Below the pieces are notes generated by a model. That model had not been told where the DNA came from. It saw only the letters and a list, made by a program, of their open reading frames with translations, and did no database searches. A DNA stretch of 14,454 nt from contig DAIOTP010000091.1 of NCBI GenBank assembly GCA_036751905.1, positions 1-14,454 of the forward strand, in the 5' to 3' direction. Both the position numbers and the translations under genes were made by a program. Source of the DNA: T3Sed10-241 sp036751905 (GTDB taxonomy: Bacteria; Bacteroidota; Bacteroidia; Flavobacteriales_D; Cryomorphaceae). Shown one piece after another: positions 1 to 6,422 of this stretch. Each line of letters starts with the position of its first letter. Position 1 is the stretch's first letter.

Positions 1-78
1 GCCTGCTTCGAACAAATTTCCACTTGATTCAGAGCCTCCCCTCCTTTTGCTATAATTGATCTTGGACACACCGCAGCC

Positions 79-533
79 ATGACCAAAGAAACAGCCATAA
101 AAATATTTGAGCAAAAGCACATCAGATCTCATTGGGATGATGATGTTGAAAAATGGTATTTTTCAATTGTTGATGTGATACTGTATTGTCGGAAAGCGTA
201 AATCCGAATGCCTATTGGCGTAAGCTGATGCAGAGGTTAATAGCGGAAGGAAATGAAGCCGTGACAAATTGTTACGGTTTGAAAATGCTGGCTGCTGATG
301 GCAAAATGCGCATGACCGACGTCGCCGACACCGAACAACTTTTTCGCTTGATCCAAAGCATAACTTCTCCCAAAGCAGAGCCATTTAAAATGTGGCTGGC
401 GCAGGTGGGCCGCGAGCGGATTGATGAAATTGATGATCCCGAGCTGGGTATTGAACTCCTGATGGAGACCTACCTCAAGAAAGGCTATAGCCCGAAGTGG
501 ATGCCCATGCTCGCCTCTGGCGAGTGTGGATAA
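79..533 (+). pseudogene. BRO-N domain (phage antirepressor-like) protein, frameshifted and 3'-truncated
   Basis: The ATG at 79 opens a frame reading MTKETAIKIFEQKHIRS followed by WYFSIVDVI, typical of a BRO-N N-terminus, but it stops at 199-201. The family pattern continues in another frame from about 183 (VLSESVNPNAYWRKL, then TNCYGLKM, AADGKMRMTDVADTEQLFRLI, PKAEPFKMWLAQVGRERIDEI, YLKKGYSPKW). One missing base between about 178 and 183 explains the shift. The family signal ends near 500, and the frame then closes at 531-533 after a few unrelated residues. From memory of the family, members normally continue for another 100 or so residues (a KELTDEW-type region), so the 3' part appears deleted. 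BRO-N proteins occur in phages and in mobile or accessory regions. I infer a dead remnant. A sequencing error could explain the frameshift but not the lost C-terminus. Confidence 0.8.
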
Positions 534-536
534 CTT

Positions 537-553
537 CAGCCACTGGCTGTTTT
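537..553 (+). terminator. Weak terminator-like hairpin after the BRO-N remnant
   Basis: CAGCC (537-541), a 3-nt loop and GGCTG (545-549) form a perfect 5-bp stem followed by TTTT at 550-553 on the + strand. It lies just after the stop of the BRO-N remnant and 8 nt before the end of the convergent aromatic operon. The stem and U-run are short, so efficiency is doubtful. On the - strand it is not followed by a U-tract. Confidence 0.3.
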
Positions 554-561
554 ATAAATCG

Positions 562-1662
562 TCACTCCTCCCTCATAATCTTATGCTGCCGATTAATACT
601 CTCTTGGTGCACAGCTTTTAGTACGCCGGCTATAAGCTCCTCGCTCAGGCCTTTGCGCATGCCCTTGGCAATTCCAGTTTCGAGTATTTCGCCCCATCTT
701 GTGGTTTGCAAAATGGCGATGTTGTTGCGCTTCTTGAACATCCCAATGCCATCGCTGAGCTTCATCCGCGCTTCGAGCAGGGCCAAAATCTCATCATCGA
801 TTTCGTCGATTTGCCCGCGTAGGGCTTCGAGTGAGCCGAGGAAGTCGGCATCGTCGGTGGTGGACTGGCGATATTGGAGCTTCGCCTTCATTTCCTTGTA
901 AGCGGGCGGGGTGAGCTGCTGCGCCGGGTCGCTCCAGGCCTCGTCGGGGCGGGGGTGCACTTCGAGCATGATGCCATCGTAGCTGAGGTCCAGCGCCTTC
1001 TGCGATACATCGTAAAGCAATTCCCTGCTTCCGCATATGTGGCTGCTGTCGCAAATGAAGGCCATGTCTGGAAACTGACGCCTCAGCTCAATGGCGAGCT
1101 GCCAGCGGGGCTGGTTGCGGTATTTGTCGTTGCCACCGGTGCTGAATCCGCGGTGTATCACACCGAGCTGCTTGATGCCCGCGCGCTGTATGCGCTCTAT
1201 AGCACCAATCCACAATTTGACATCGGGGTTAATGGGATTTTTGACCAGTACAGGCACATCGGCGCCTTGAAGGGCATCGGCTATTTCCTGCACGGAAAAG
1301 GGGTTGGTGGTGCTGCGCGCGCCAATCCAGAGCACATCAACGCCGTACTTGAGCGCTTCGTGCACGTGGTGGGCATTGGCCACTTCGGTACATACCTTGA
1401 GTCCGGTTTCTTCCTTCACGCGGCGCAGCCATGGCAGGGCAGGGCTACCGTTGCCTTCAAAATCGCCAGGGCGGGTGCGCGGCTTCCAAATGCCGGCCCT
1501 GAACAGGTCAATGCCCGCATCGGCAAGTCCGTGGGCGGTTTCGAGCACCTGCTCCTCCGTTTCGGCGCTGCAAGGGCCTGCTATCCAATAAGGCCGCGTG
1601 CCTTGTCCGCTGAAAAATGGGGTGGGGGTGGTTTTTGTTTCCATGGTTTGGTTCTTCATCAC
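562..1662 (-). CDS. Bifunctional 3-deoxy-7-phosphoheptulonate (DAHP) synthase / chorismate mutase
   Basis: Residues about 25-265 are a type I DAHP synthase barrel, condensing phosphoenolpyruvate and erythrose 4-phosphate in the first shikimate-pathway step. Visible motifs are AGPCS (29-33, with likely metal ligand C31), KPRTRP (60-65), CTEV (91-94), WIGARSTTNPF (112-122), VKNP (140-143), IHRGF (169-173), CDSSH (204-208) and LEVHP (233-237). Residues about 276-366 are an AroQ-type chorismate mutase making prephenate, with LRGQIDEID (281-289), R299, K310, R322, S355 and Q359 at the expected active-site positions. The 366-residue length and domain order suit the Bacteroidota fusion enzyme. The ATG overlaps the tyrA stop in an ATGA junction, so translation is probably coupled. 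It is the last gene of the operon. A start at Met2 or Met7 is also possible. Regulation is presumably by the upstream attenuator. Confidence 0.96.
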   Translation of the reverse strand: MMKNQTMETKTTPTPFFSGQGTRPYWIAGPCSAETEEQVLETAHGLADAGIDLFRAGIWKPRTRPGDFEGNGSPALPWLRRVKEETGLKVCTEVANAHHVHEALKYGVDVLWIGARSTTNPFSVQEIADALQGADVPVLVKNPINPDVKLWIGAIERIQRAGIKQLGVIHRGFSTGGNDKYRNQPRWQLAIELRRQFPDMAFICDSSHICGSRELLYDVSQKALDLSYDGIMLEVHPRPDEAWSDPAQQLTPPAYKEMKAKLQYRQSTTDDADFLGSLEALRGQIDEIDDEILALLEARMKLSDGIGMFKKRNNIAILQTTRWGEILETGIAKGMRKGLSEELIAGVLKAVHQESINRQHKIMREE

Positions 1663-2495
1663 TGTATAATTCTTTTTATCTCGTTGGCTCTGAGCATGAG
1701 TGCTTCAAGTGCTTCGGCATCATCGTTTTCAAGTGCTTTGCGAAAAGCGTGGAGTTTGTTGAGGTGTGCATCCATAACGTCGAGTAGGTGCTGCCGGTTT
1801 TGCCGGAAAATGGGCACCCAGGTATGCGGTGCGCTCTTGGCGAGGCGTACGGTGGAGGTAAATCCCCCCGCCGCCAATTGGAAAATGTCCTTGTCATTCT
1901 CTTCCTTGTTGAGTACCGTGAGCGCCAAGGCAAAGGAGCTCACGTGTGAAATGTGCGATACGAAGGCCGCATGCATGTCGTGTGCGTCGGCGGTGTAATG
2001 CACAGTGCGCATGTACATTTTTGCGAAAAGCGCTTCCGCAAATGCGAGGGCATCGGGGCTGCTCTTCTCTTTTTCGCACACCACCATAAAACGCCCGGCA
2101 AAGAGGCCTTCGACTGCGGCTTCAGGCCCCGAAAATTCTGTACCGGCCATGGGGTGAGAGGCCACATACTGCCCGCGTTTCGGATGTTTGGCCACCGCCT
2201 CACACAAGCGGCCCTTGGTGGAGCACAAGTCTATAAGCACTTGTCCGTCAACCATATGTTCGAGCAGTTCTGGCAGTAACTGCAGTGCAGCATCCACCGG
2301 GGTGGCCAGCACTATGAGTTGCGCTTTTTGGAGGGCCACTTCGAGCGGTTTCACTTCATGCACGAGCTTGCGATCGAGTGCTTTTTCCGCATGAGCGGCA
2401 CTGGCCTCCACCCCGCAAAGGGTATATCCCATCTTGATGAGCTCAAGGGCAAAAGAGCCGCCAATCAATCCCAATCCGATTACGGTAGCTTTCAT
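1659..2495 (-). CDS. tyrA: Prephenate dehydrogenase
   Basis: This enzyme oxidatively decarboxylates prephenate to 4-hydroxyphenylpyruvate with NAD(P), committing flux to tyrosine. The 278-residue protein begins with a Rossmann motif GLGLIGGS (7-14). It continues with DLCSTKG (89-95), the catalytic-region motif SHPMAGTEFSGP (113-124, with the family's catalytic histidine as H114), and the helical C-terminal half containing FQLAAGGFTSTVRLAKS (205-221). I chose the ATG at 2495 because it places the nucleotide-binding strand at the N-terminus and forms an ATGA overlap with the preceding aminotransferase stop, matching the downstream tyrA/DAHP synthase junction. A GTG at 2522 would add nine residues. 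No ACT domain is visible, so feedback control by tyrosine is not evident from sequence. Confidence 0.95.
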   Translation of the reverse strand: MKATVIGLGLIGGSFALELIKMGYTLCGVEASAAHAEKALDRKLVHEVKPLEVALQKAQLIVLATPVDAALQLLPELLEHMVDGQVLIDLCSTKGRLCEAVAKHPKRGQYVASHPMAGTEFSGPEAAVEGLFAGRFMVVCEKEKSSPDALAFAEALFAKMYMRTVHYTADAHDMHAAFVSHISHVSSFALALTVLNKEENDKDIFQLAAGGFTSTVRLAKSAPHTWVPIFRQNRQHLLDVMDAHLNKLHAFRKALENDDAEALEALMLRANEIKRIIQ

Positions 2496-3664
2496 GCGCG
2501 GCGGAGTTGTAAGGATTTGCACCGTTCGAGGGCTTCTTGTAAGCGGGCTTCCGGAGTGCAGAGGGAAATGCGCAGGTAACGATCGCCCGCACTGCCAAAA
2601 ATATGCCCTGGGGTGATGAATACGCCTGCCTCGTGAAGGAGGTGTTCACTCAATTGCTCAGCACTTTCCGAACTTGCTGGGACGGGTGCCCAAAGGAAGA
2701 GGCCGGCTTGCGACTGTTCCAAATTGCAGCCCAGGCTTTCAAGGATCATTTTTCCCAGTTCGCGGCGTGTGGCATAGCTGCGGTTGAGTTGCTCCATCCA
2801 TTCAGGGCCCAGCTGCAAGGCACGAGCCGCTGCCAGTTGCAAGGGCTTGAACATGCCCGAATCCATGTTGCTTTTGAACTTGAGCACGGTATTGATGATC
2901 TGTTCATTGCCCAGTAGTACGCCCACACGCCAACCGGCCATGTTGAAGGTTTTGCTTAAGGAATTGAGCTCCACGGCTACTTCCTTTGCACCATTTTGCG
3001 CAAGCAAGCTCAGCGGTGATGGATTGAGGATGGCATTGTAGGGGTTGTCATTGCACAGCAGGATGTCGTGCTCTTTGGCGAAAGCCACCAGGTTTTGAAA
3101 AAGTGCGGCGCTGCCACGGGCACCTGTAGGCATGTGAGGATAGTTGAGCCACATGATCTTTATCTTGCTCAGGTCGCACTGCTCCAAGGCATTGAGGTCG
3201 GGCGCCCAGCCATCGGAGGCTTGAAGGCTGTAGTGCTTTACATCGGCACCTGCGAGGCGGGCTGCTGCGGCGTAGGTGGGGTAGCCCGGGTTGGGCACGA
3301 GCACCACATCACCGGGTTCAAGCAGGGCCATGCTGAGGTGCATGATGCCCTCTTTGCTGCCCATCAAGGGAAGCACCTCATGCTCTGGGTCAGGCTTGAA
3401 TCCATATAGATCAGCGTACCACGCTGAAAATGCTTCGCGCAGTTCCGGGATGCCGCGGTAGCTTTGGTAACCGTGGTTGCTGGGCTGCAAGGCGGCATCG
3501 CTCAAGGCTTTTATAACATCGGGATGGGGCGGCAGGTCGGGGCTGCCAATGCCGAGGTTGATGATGTCACGGCCTTCGGCTTGCATGTGGGCTATTTGCC
3601 GCAGCTTATCAGCGAAGTAGTAGGTGCTCACGGTATTGAGCCGGCTCGAGGCTTGTACATTCAT
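2492..3664 (-). CDS. PLP-dependent class I/II aminotransferase (probable aromatic/prephenate-pathway aminotransferase)
   Basis: This 390-residue protein is a fold-type I aminotransferase. The PLP-binding lysine is K238 in SLSKTFNMAGWR. N174 sits in NYPHMPTG (a variant of the usual NYPNNPTG), D206 and Y209 are in CNDNPY, and the substrate-carboxylate arginine is probably R365 in YLRISL. It resembles the LL-diaminopimelate/aspartate aminotransferase-like group. Its position between pheA (3 nt upstream) and tyrA (ATGA overlap) strongly suggests that it transaminates phenylpyruvate and 4-hydroxyphenylpyruvate, or prephenate. That substrate assignment is inferred from context, because sequence alone does not separate it from aspartate or DAP specificity. 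The start ATG at 3664 gives MNVQASSRLNTVSTYYFADKL, a normal N-terminus for this group. Confidence 0.93.
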   Translation of the reverse strand: MNVQASSRLNTVSTYYFADKLRQIAHMQAEGRDIINLGIGSPDLPPHPDVIKALSDAALQPSNHGYQSYRGIPELREAFSAWYADLYGFKPDPEHEVLPLMGSKEGIMHLSMALLEPGDVVLVPNPGYPTYAAAARLAGADVKHYSLQASDGWAPDLNALEQCDLSKIKIMWLNYPHMPTGARGSAALFQNLVAFAKEHDILLCNDNPYNAILNPSPLSLLAQNGAKEVAVELNSLSKTFNMAGWRVGVLLGNEQIINTVLKFKSNMDSGMFKPLQLAAARALQLGPEWMEQLNRSYATRRELGKMILESLGCNLEQSQAGLFLWAPVPASSESAEQLSEHLLHEAGVFITPGHIFGSAGDRYLRISLCTPEARLQEALERCKSLQLRRA

Positions 3665-3667
3665 GGC

Positions 3668-4519
3668 TTAGCTTTCAAAGGTTATTTCACCGGGTGCGTA
3701 GATGCCCAGTACTTGAAGTTCTTCTGTAATGGGTTGAAAGAGATGCTGAAGCTGCTCAGCTTCCAAAGCTTGTGCATGTTCTACATCGATATAAAAACGA
3801 TAATGCCAAGGACTTCCCACAAGGGGAAGGCTTTGAATTTTGGTCAGGTTGAGTCCGGCTTTGGCTGCGGCTTCAAGGATGCGGAGCAGAGCACCTTGCT
3901 GGTGCGGCAATACCATGGCAAGCGATGCTTTTCGGGCGGGTTCGGGCTTATGCTTTTTTTGCAGCAGCAGGAAGCGGGTGTAATTCTCGTGGTGGTCTTC
4001 GATGTTGGCGGCGAGCACTTCAAGTCCAAACAATTTGGCCGCCAATCTACTTGCTATGGCTGCTTTGGTTTTAGTTGGTTTGGCCGCAAGGGCCTCTGCG
4101 CTCATGGCAGTGTCCTCTGTTTCTACCAGGCGCATGTGGGTTTGCTTCCGCAAAAATTGCCCGCATTGTGCGAGGGCCATAGGGTGGGAGTGTACCTCTT
4201 GCACAGTTTCAAGGGTGCTGCCGGGATTGACCAAGAGGTTTTGGCCTATTTGCAGGTATACTTCGGCGCTGATTTGCAGTGGGAAGGTATGCAGCAGGGC
4301 ATAGTTGCGCAATATGCTTCCTGCCACGGAATTTTCTATCGCCATGACGCCCTGCGCTTCGATATCTTCAGCACTGATGCGCGCTACGGAGTAAAAATCT
4401 GTACAAGGCCTCAAGCACTCCTCCTTCGGCATACCGAAATGCTGCGCAGCAATGTGGTGGAATGAACCCCTGCCTCCCTGTATGGCCCATACGGCCGTAT
4501 TTCCGATTTTTTTTTCCAT
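3668..4519 (-). CDS. pheA: Prephenate dehydratase
   Basis: This enzyme converts prephenate to phenylpyruvate, the committed step of phenylalanine synthesis. The 283-residue protein has a periplasmic-binding-protein-like catalytic domain (about 8-190) with AIQGGRGSFHHIAA (12-25), IENSVAGSI (61-69), HPMALAQC (112-119) and NYTRF near 182. A C-terminal ACT domain (about 200-283) contains GALLRIL and NLTKIQSLP, where enterobacterial PheA has GALV and ESRP, so phenylalanine feedback is likely but uses a variant motif. There is no chorismate mutase domain here, because that activity is in the last gene of the operon. The ATG at 4519 is preferred. A longer TTG-started reading from 4564 would pass through the terminator hairpin. 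The U-tract of the upstream attenuator directly abuts this ATG. Confidence 0.96.
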   Translation of the reverse strand: MEKKIGNTAVWAIQGGRGSFHHIAAQHFGMPKEECLRPCTDFYSVARISAEDIEAQGVMAIENSVAGSILRNYALLHTFPLQISAEVYLQIGQNLLVNPGSTLETVQEVHSHPMALAQCGQFLRKQTHMRLVETEDTAMSAEALAAKPTKTKAAIASRLAAKLFGLEVLAANIEDHHENYTRFLLLQKKHKPEPARKASLAMVLPHQQGALLRILEAAAKAGLNLTKIQSLPLVGSPWHYRFYIDVEHAQALEAEQLQHLFQPITEELQVLGIYAPGEITFES

Positions 4520-4545
4520 AAAAAAAGGCCCTTTGCAGGGCCTCC
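4520..4545 (-). terminator. Intrinsic terminator in the pheA leader (attenuator, strands 3:4)
   Basis: Read on the - strand, AGGCCCU (4543-4537), the GNRA tetraloop GCAA (4536-4533) and AGGGCCU (4532-4526) form a perfect 7-bp stem. Two G.U pairs (4544-4545 with 4525-4524) can extend it. The seven consecutive U residues at 4526-4520 complete a canonical Rho-independent terminator. The next base is the A of the pheA start codon. On the + strand there is no U-tract after the hairpin, so it acts leftward. Its position between leader peptide and pheA, and its competing pairing with 4579-4572, identify it as an attenuator rather than only the terminator of the protease gene upstream. Confidence 0.88.
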
Positions 4546-4608
4546 ATGATATTTTACACACCAATGTACTCAGCCCTACTCCGCCAGGCGGGTAAAGTAA
4601 AAGCTGAA
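4535..4608 (-). promoter_or_regulatory. Alternative RNA pairings of the aromatic attenuator (strands 1:2 versus 2:3)
   Basis: On the - strand RNA, strand 1 (4608-4597, inside the Phe-Ser-Phe-Tyr codons) can pair with strand 2 (4579-4569). The pairs are U4608.G4569, U4607-A4570, C4606-G4571, A4605-U4572, G4604-C4573, C4603-G4574, U4602.G4575, U4601.G4576, U4600-A4577, then after a bulged U4599, A4598-U4578 and C4597-G4579. An inner stem CCGC/GCGG (4591-4588 with 4584-4581) sits in its loop. Strand 2 can instead pair with strand 3: G4579-C4535, U4578.G4536, A4577-U4537, G4576-C4538, G4575-C4539, G4574-C4540, C4573-G4541 and U4572.G4542. This consumes the 5' arm of the terminator. A ribosome stalled on aromatic codons masks strand 1 and favours 2:3 (read-through). 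A ribosome at the UAG covers strand 2 and permits the terminator. Confidence 0.8.
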
Positions 4609-4632
4609 ATAAAACCAGGTGTTGTTGTTCAT
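4576..4632 (-). CDS. Aromatic-rich leader peptide of the pheA operon
   Basis: An ATG at 4632 opens an 18-codon frame encoding MNNNTWFYFSFYFTRLAE, ending at UAG (4578-4576). Residues 6-13 are W-F-Y-F-S-F-Y-F, so seven of eight consecutive codons are aromatic (one Trp, four Phe, two Tyr). It lies 57 nt upstream of the pheA ATG, 17 nt downstream of a -7 promoter match, and is followed by an intrinsic terminator. This is the organisation of attenuator leader peptides such as enterobacterial pheL or trpL. The peptide itself probably has no function: ribosome progress through the aromatic codons is the sensor. The leader has Phe, Tyr and Trp codons, which fits an operon that supplies both Phe and Tyr and contains the pathway-entry enzyme. 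It is too short for ordinary gene finding. Confidence 0.9.
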   Translation of the reverse strand: MNNNTWFYFSFYFTRLAE

Positions 4633-4649
4633 TTGTTCAATTCGTAAAG

Positions 4650-4657
4650 CGAAAGTA
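4650..4657 (-). promoter_or_regulatory. Candidate -7 element of the pheA operon
   Basis: The - strand reads TACTTTCG, one mismatch from the Bacteroidota -7 consensus TAnnTTTG. A start site a few bases downstream, near 4644, would give a 5' UTR of about 12 nt before the leader-peptide ATG and would place the whole attenuator in the transcript. No TTG is found at the usual -33 spacing: the nearest, at 4672-4670, is 12 nt away. The call rests on the -7 match and position. Confidence 0.5.
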
Positions 4658-4698
4658 GTGCATTTCAGACAAGTTTCCACTTTTACACACTTTTTTCT

Positions 4699-6351
4699 TT
4701 ACTCGATAACTATGCGTAAAGTTTCATTGTGGTGCTCTGCGCTGATCTTAACGAGATACATTCCTTTGGGTAATCTTTGAAGATCAAGCTCATGCACTGT
4801 TTGGCTCGATAGCATTTGCACTTGCCTGCCCTCTACCTGTTGGCCTACTGCGTTGAAAATATCAAGCCTTACGAGTGCTTCAGCACCTTTCAGCTCTAGG
4901 TTGAAAAGCCCTCTGGATGGATTGGGGAATACACGTGCTTCAATTTCATTGGTTTCTACCCGCAGGGCTGCTGATTCACCAGTGGCTGCTTGAGCGCCGG
5001 TATTGAAGAAAGCGTAGTTTGACCAAGGGCCGGCAATCGATGGATTCTGCGAGCAGCCGCAACGCACCCTCCAGCGGTAGTCACGGTCGGCTTGCAAAAG
5101 ACTCGCAGGAACCTCAAAGCTTGAAGGCGCCTGTCCGAACACCTGGCTGCTTTGAACAGGGCCGTTGCCAGTGGCAAGCCCTCCTTCAATGAGGCAGCCG
5201 AGCGAACCGGGAATCGGATTCCAGCTGAGCGAAACGCTTCCGTTAGGATTTACATTTGCGCTGAGATCTTGTACTTGGGGGTAGGGCAGTTCGCAAGGTG
5301 GTACTTCATTGTCGCTACCGCATGCGGGGCTGTTGATTAAGCTGCCTCTCCGTGGGCTGTTGTTCATGACCACCTGCATCCTCGTTTTTTGACACAAGGT
5401 GAAAATGTTCATGCAGGCATCATTGGTATAATCCATGTAGTTTTCGATCATGTCAGGAGTATTGCAAGTCACTTTAGAGCTGGGGCATCCATTGGTGGAG
5501 GTACTGCTTTGGGGTGTATCGGCGCAAAAGTCATCTGCATTGCAACCACCATCTCCCCATATGTGGCGCAGTCCGAAAAAGTGACCCAACTCGTGGGTTA
5601 AGGTGCGTCCACGCGCATTCACGCCACCGTTGGGGTTGGGCAAGTCGGTTGAGCCAACGGTGCTAGGGCGAATCACAACGCCGTCGCTGAGGGCGCTACC
5701 CTCATTGTTATTCAGCCCTGGTAGGCCCGATTGGCTCGGGAATTGTGCGTATCCCAGTATGGTACCGAAGAAAAAGTTGATTCGGGTAACCCAAATGTTG
5801 ATGTACTGGTTGGGATCCCATTGTGTAGTCGGCTTCACCGTATTGTCCATGTAGTTGATGCTGTAGCCGGGGTTTTGTATGCTGAGCTGGGCTGTATTGA
5901 TGCGGTTTATGCCGGGTTCGGCCATGGTATTTCCCTGCGGATCGATTGCAGCCATACAAAACTCTATTTGGGTATCGGCTCCCACCGGGTCGTTGTTGAA
6001 TCCGGAAGTGCCAAGAATGCGGCGAAAATCATTGTTGAGTTGTTCCAATTGGGCATTGACAAGTGCAGTACTCACATTGTCGCCCGTGCCTACTGCCTGG
6101 TTGTTGTGCAAAATGTGAAATACTACGGGCAGTGAAACCACTTCGGCACCGCCACTTTTCTCTTGAAACACTTCTATTTCACGACGCAGCCATTTTTCAA
6201 AATCTTCGTCGTTTCCAATTTCTGGGTGTCGTTCTCTGAGCATTTCATTTGCTTCTACAGTGAAGCAACGAATGGTGTCTTGGGCTTGGATTAAGGTTCC
6301 AAATGAGAGTAGCCACACGGCTGTGGCCAGGGTAAACTTTACAAATTTCAT
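4699..6351 (-). CDS. Secreted zinc metalloprotease, M43 (pappalysin/cytophagalysin-like), with fibronectin III-like and T9SS sorting domains
   Basis: The 550-residue protein starts with a Sec signal peptide (1-23, LATAVWLLSFGTLIQAQ). The catalytic domain (about 70-340) carries the metzincin zinc motif HELGHFFGLRH (253-263), with three His ligands and the catalytic Glu254, and a likely Met-turn at M306 in NYMDYTND. Several cysteines in this domain suggest disulfides, as expected for an exported enzyme. A fibronectin III-like domain spans about 355-452. The C-terminus (about 474-550) is a type A T9SS sorting domain beginning VFPNPSRGLFNLEL and ending KGMYLVKISAEH then IVIE, which directs export across the outer membrane through the T9SS followed by cleavage and surface attachment or release. 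The substrate is unknown. It seems monocistronic, with a perfect -7 match upstream, and lies 71 nt after the aldehyde dehydrogenase stop. Confidence 0.95.
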   Translation of the reverse strand: MKFVKFTLATAVWLLSFGTLIQAQDTIRCFTVEANEMLRERHPEIGNDEDFEKWLRREIEVFQEKSGGAEVVSLPVVFHILHNNQAVGTGDNVSTALVNAQLEQLNNDFRRILGTSGFNNDPVGADTQIEFCMAAIDPQGNTMAEPGINRINTAQLSIQNPGYSINYMDNTVKPTTQWDPNQYINIWVTRINFFFGTILGYAQFPSQSGLPGLNNNEGSALSDGVVIRPSTVGSTDLPNPNGGVNARGRTLTHELGHFFGLRHIWGDGGCNADDFCADTPQSSTSTNGCPSSKVTCNTPDMIENYMDYTNDACMNIFTLCQKTRMQVVMNNSPRRGSLINSPACGSDNEVPPCELPYPQVQDLSANVNPNGSVSLSWNPIPGSLGCLIEGGLATGNGPVQSSQVFGQAPSSFEVPASLLQADRDYRWRVRCGCSQNPSIAGPWSNYAFFNTGAQAATGESAALRVETNEIEARVFPNPSRGLFNLELKGAEALVRLDIFNAVGQQVEGRQVQMLSSQTVHELDLQRLPKGMYLVKISAEHHNETLRIVIE

Positions 6352-6395
6352 TTCAGCGGTTTTGCGCCAAATATCTTTCTTAAAATTTATGAAAA

Positions 6396-6403
6396 CAAAT
6401 TTA
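6396..6403 (-). promoter_or_regulatory. Candidate -7 element of the metalloprotease gene
   Basis: The - strand reads TAAATTTG, a perfect match to TAnnTTTG, in an AT-rich stretch 44 nt upstream of the protease ATG. The inferred 5' UTR is about 38 nt. No clear TTG is present at the -33 position, which would fall close to the end of the aldehyde dehydrogenase gene. Confidence 0.45.
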
Positions 6404-6422
6404 TGTTAATGGCACCGTCCGT

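Noticed and set aside
51..58. TATAATTG as a promoter for the BRO-N remnant
   Set aside because: It is one mismatch from TAnnTTTG, but the nearest TTG (24-26) is 24 bp away, outside the usual spacing, and the gene is broken.
525..533. Perfect E. coli-type DnaA box on the - strand (TTATCCACA)
   Set aside because: It is a single 9-mer. One such match is not surprising by chance in a window of this size, and there is no cluster, AT-rich unwinding region or dnaA/dnaN gene nearby, so I do not call an origin.
874..1998. Long + strand open frame of 374 codons antisense to the DAHP synthase and tyrA genes
   Set aside because: It is a shadow of two well-conserved genes on the other strand and shows no domain signature.
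3464..4465. Long + strand open frame of 333 codons antisense to pheA and the aminotransferase
   Set aside because: It is a shadow frame. The opposite strand carries clear prephenate dehydratase and aminotransferase motifs.
4371..4547. Alternative - strand ORF starting at the ATG inside the attenuator (4547), reading MEALQRAFFYGKK
   Set aside because: The Phe-Phe-Tyr codons come from the terminator U-tract itself, and the frame then runs out of phase through pheA without resembling a protein. The upstream leader frame at 4632-4576 is far better supported.
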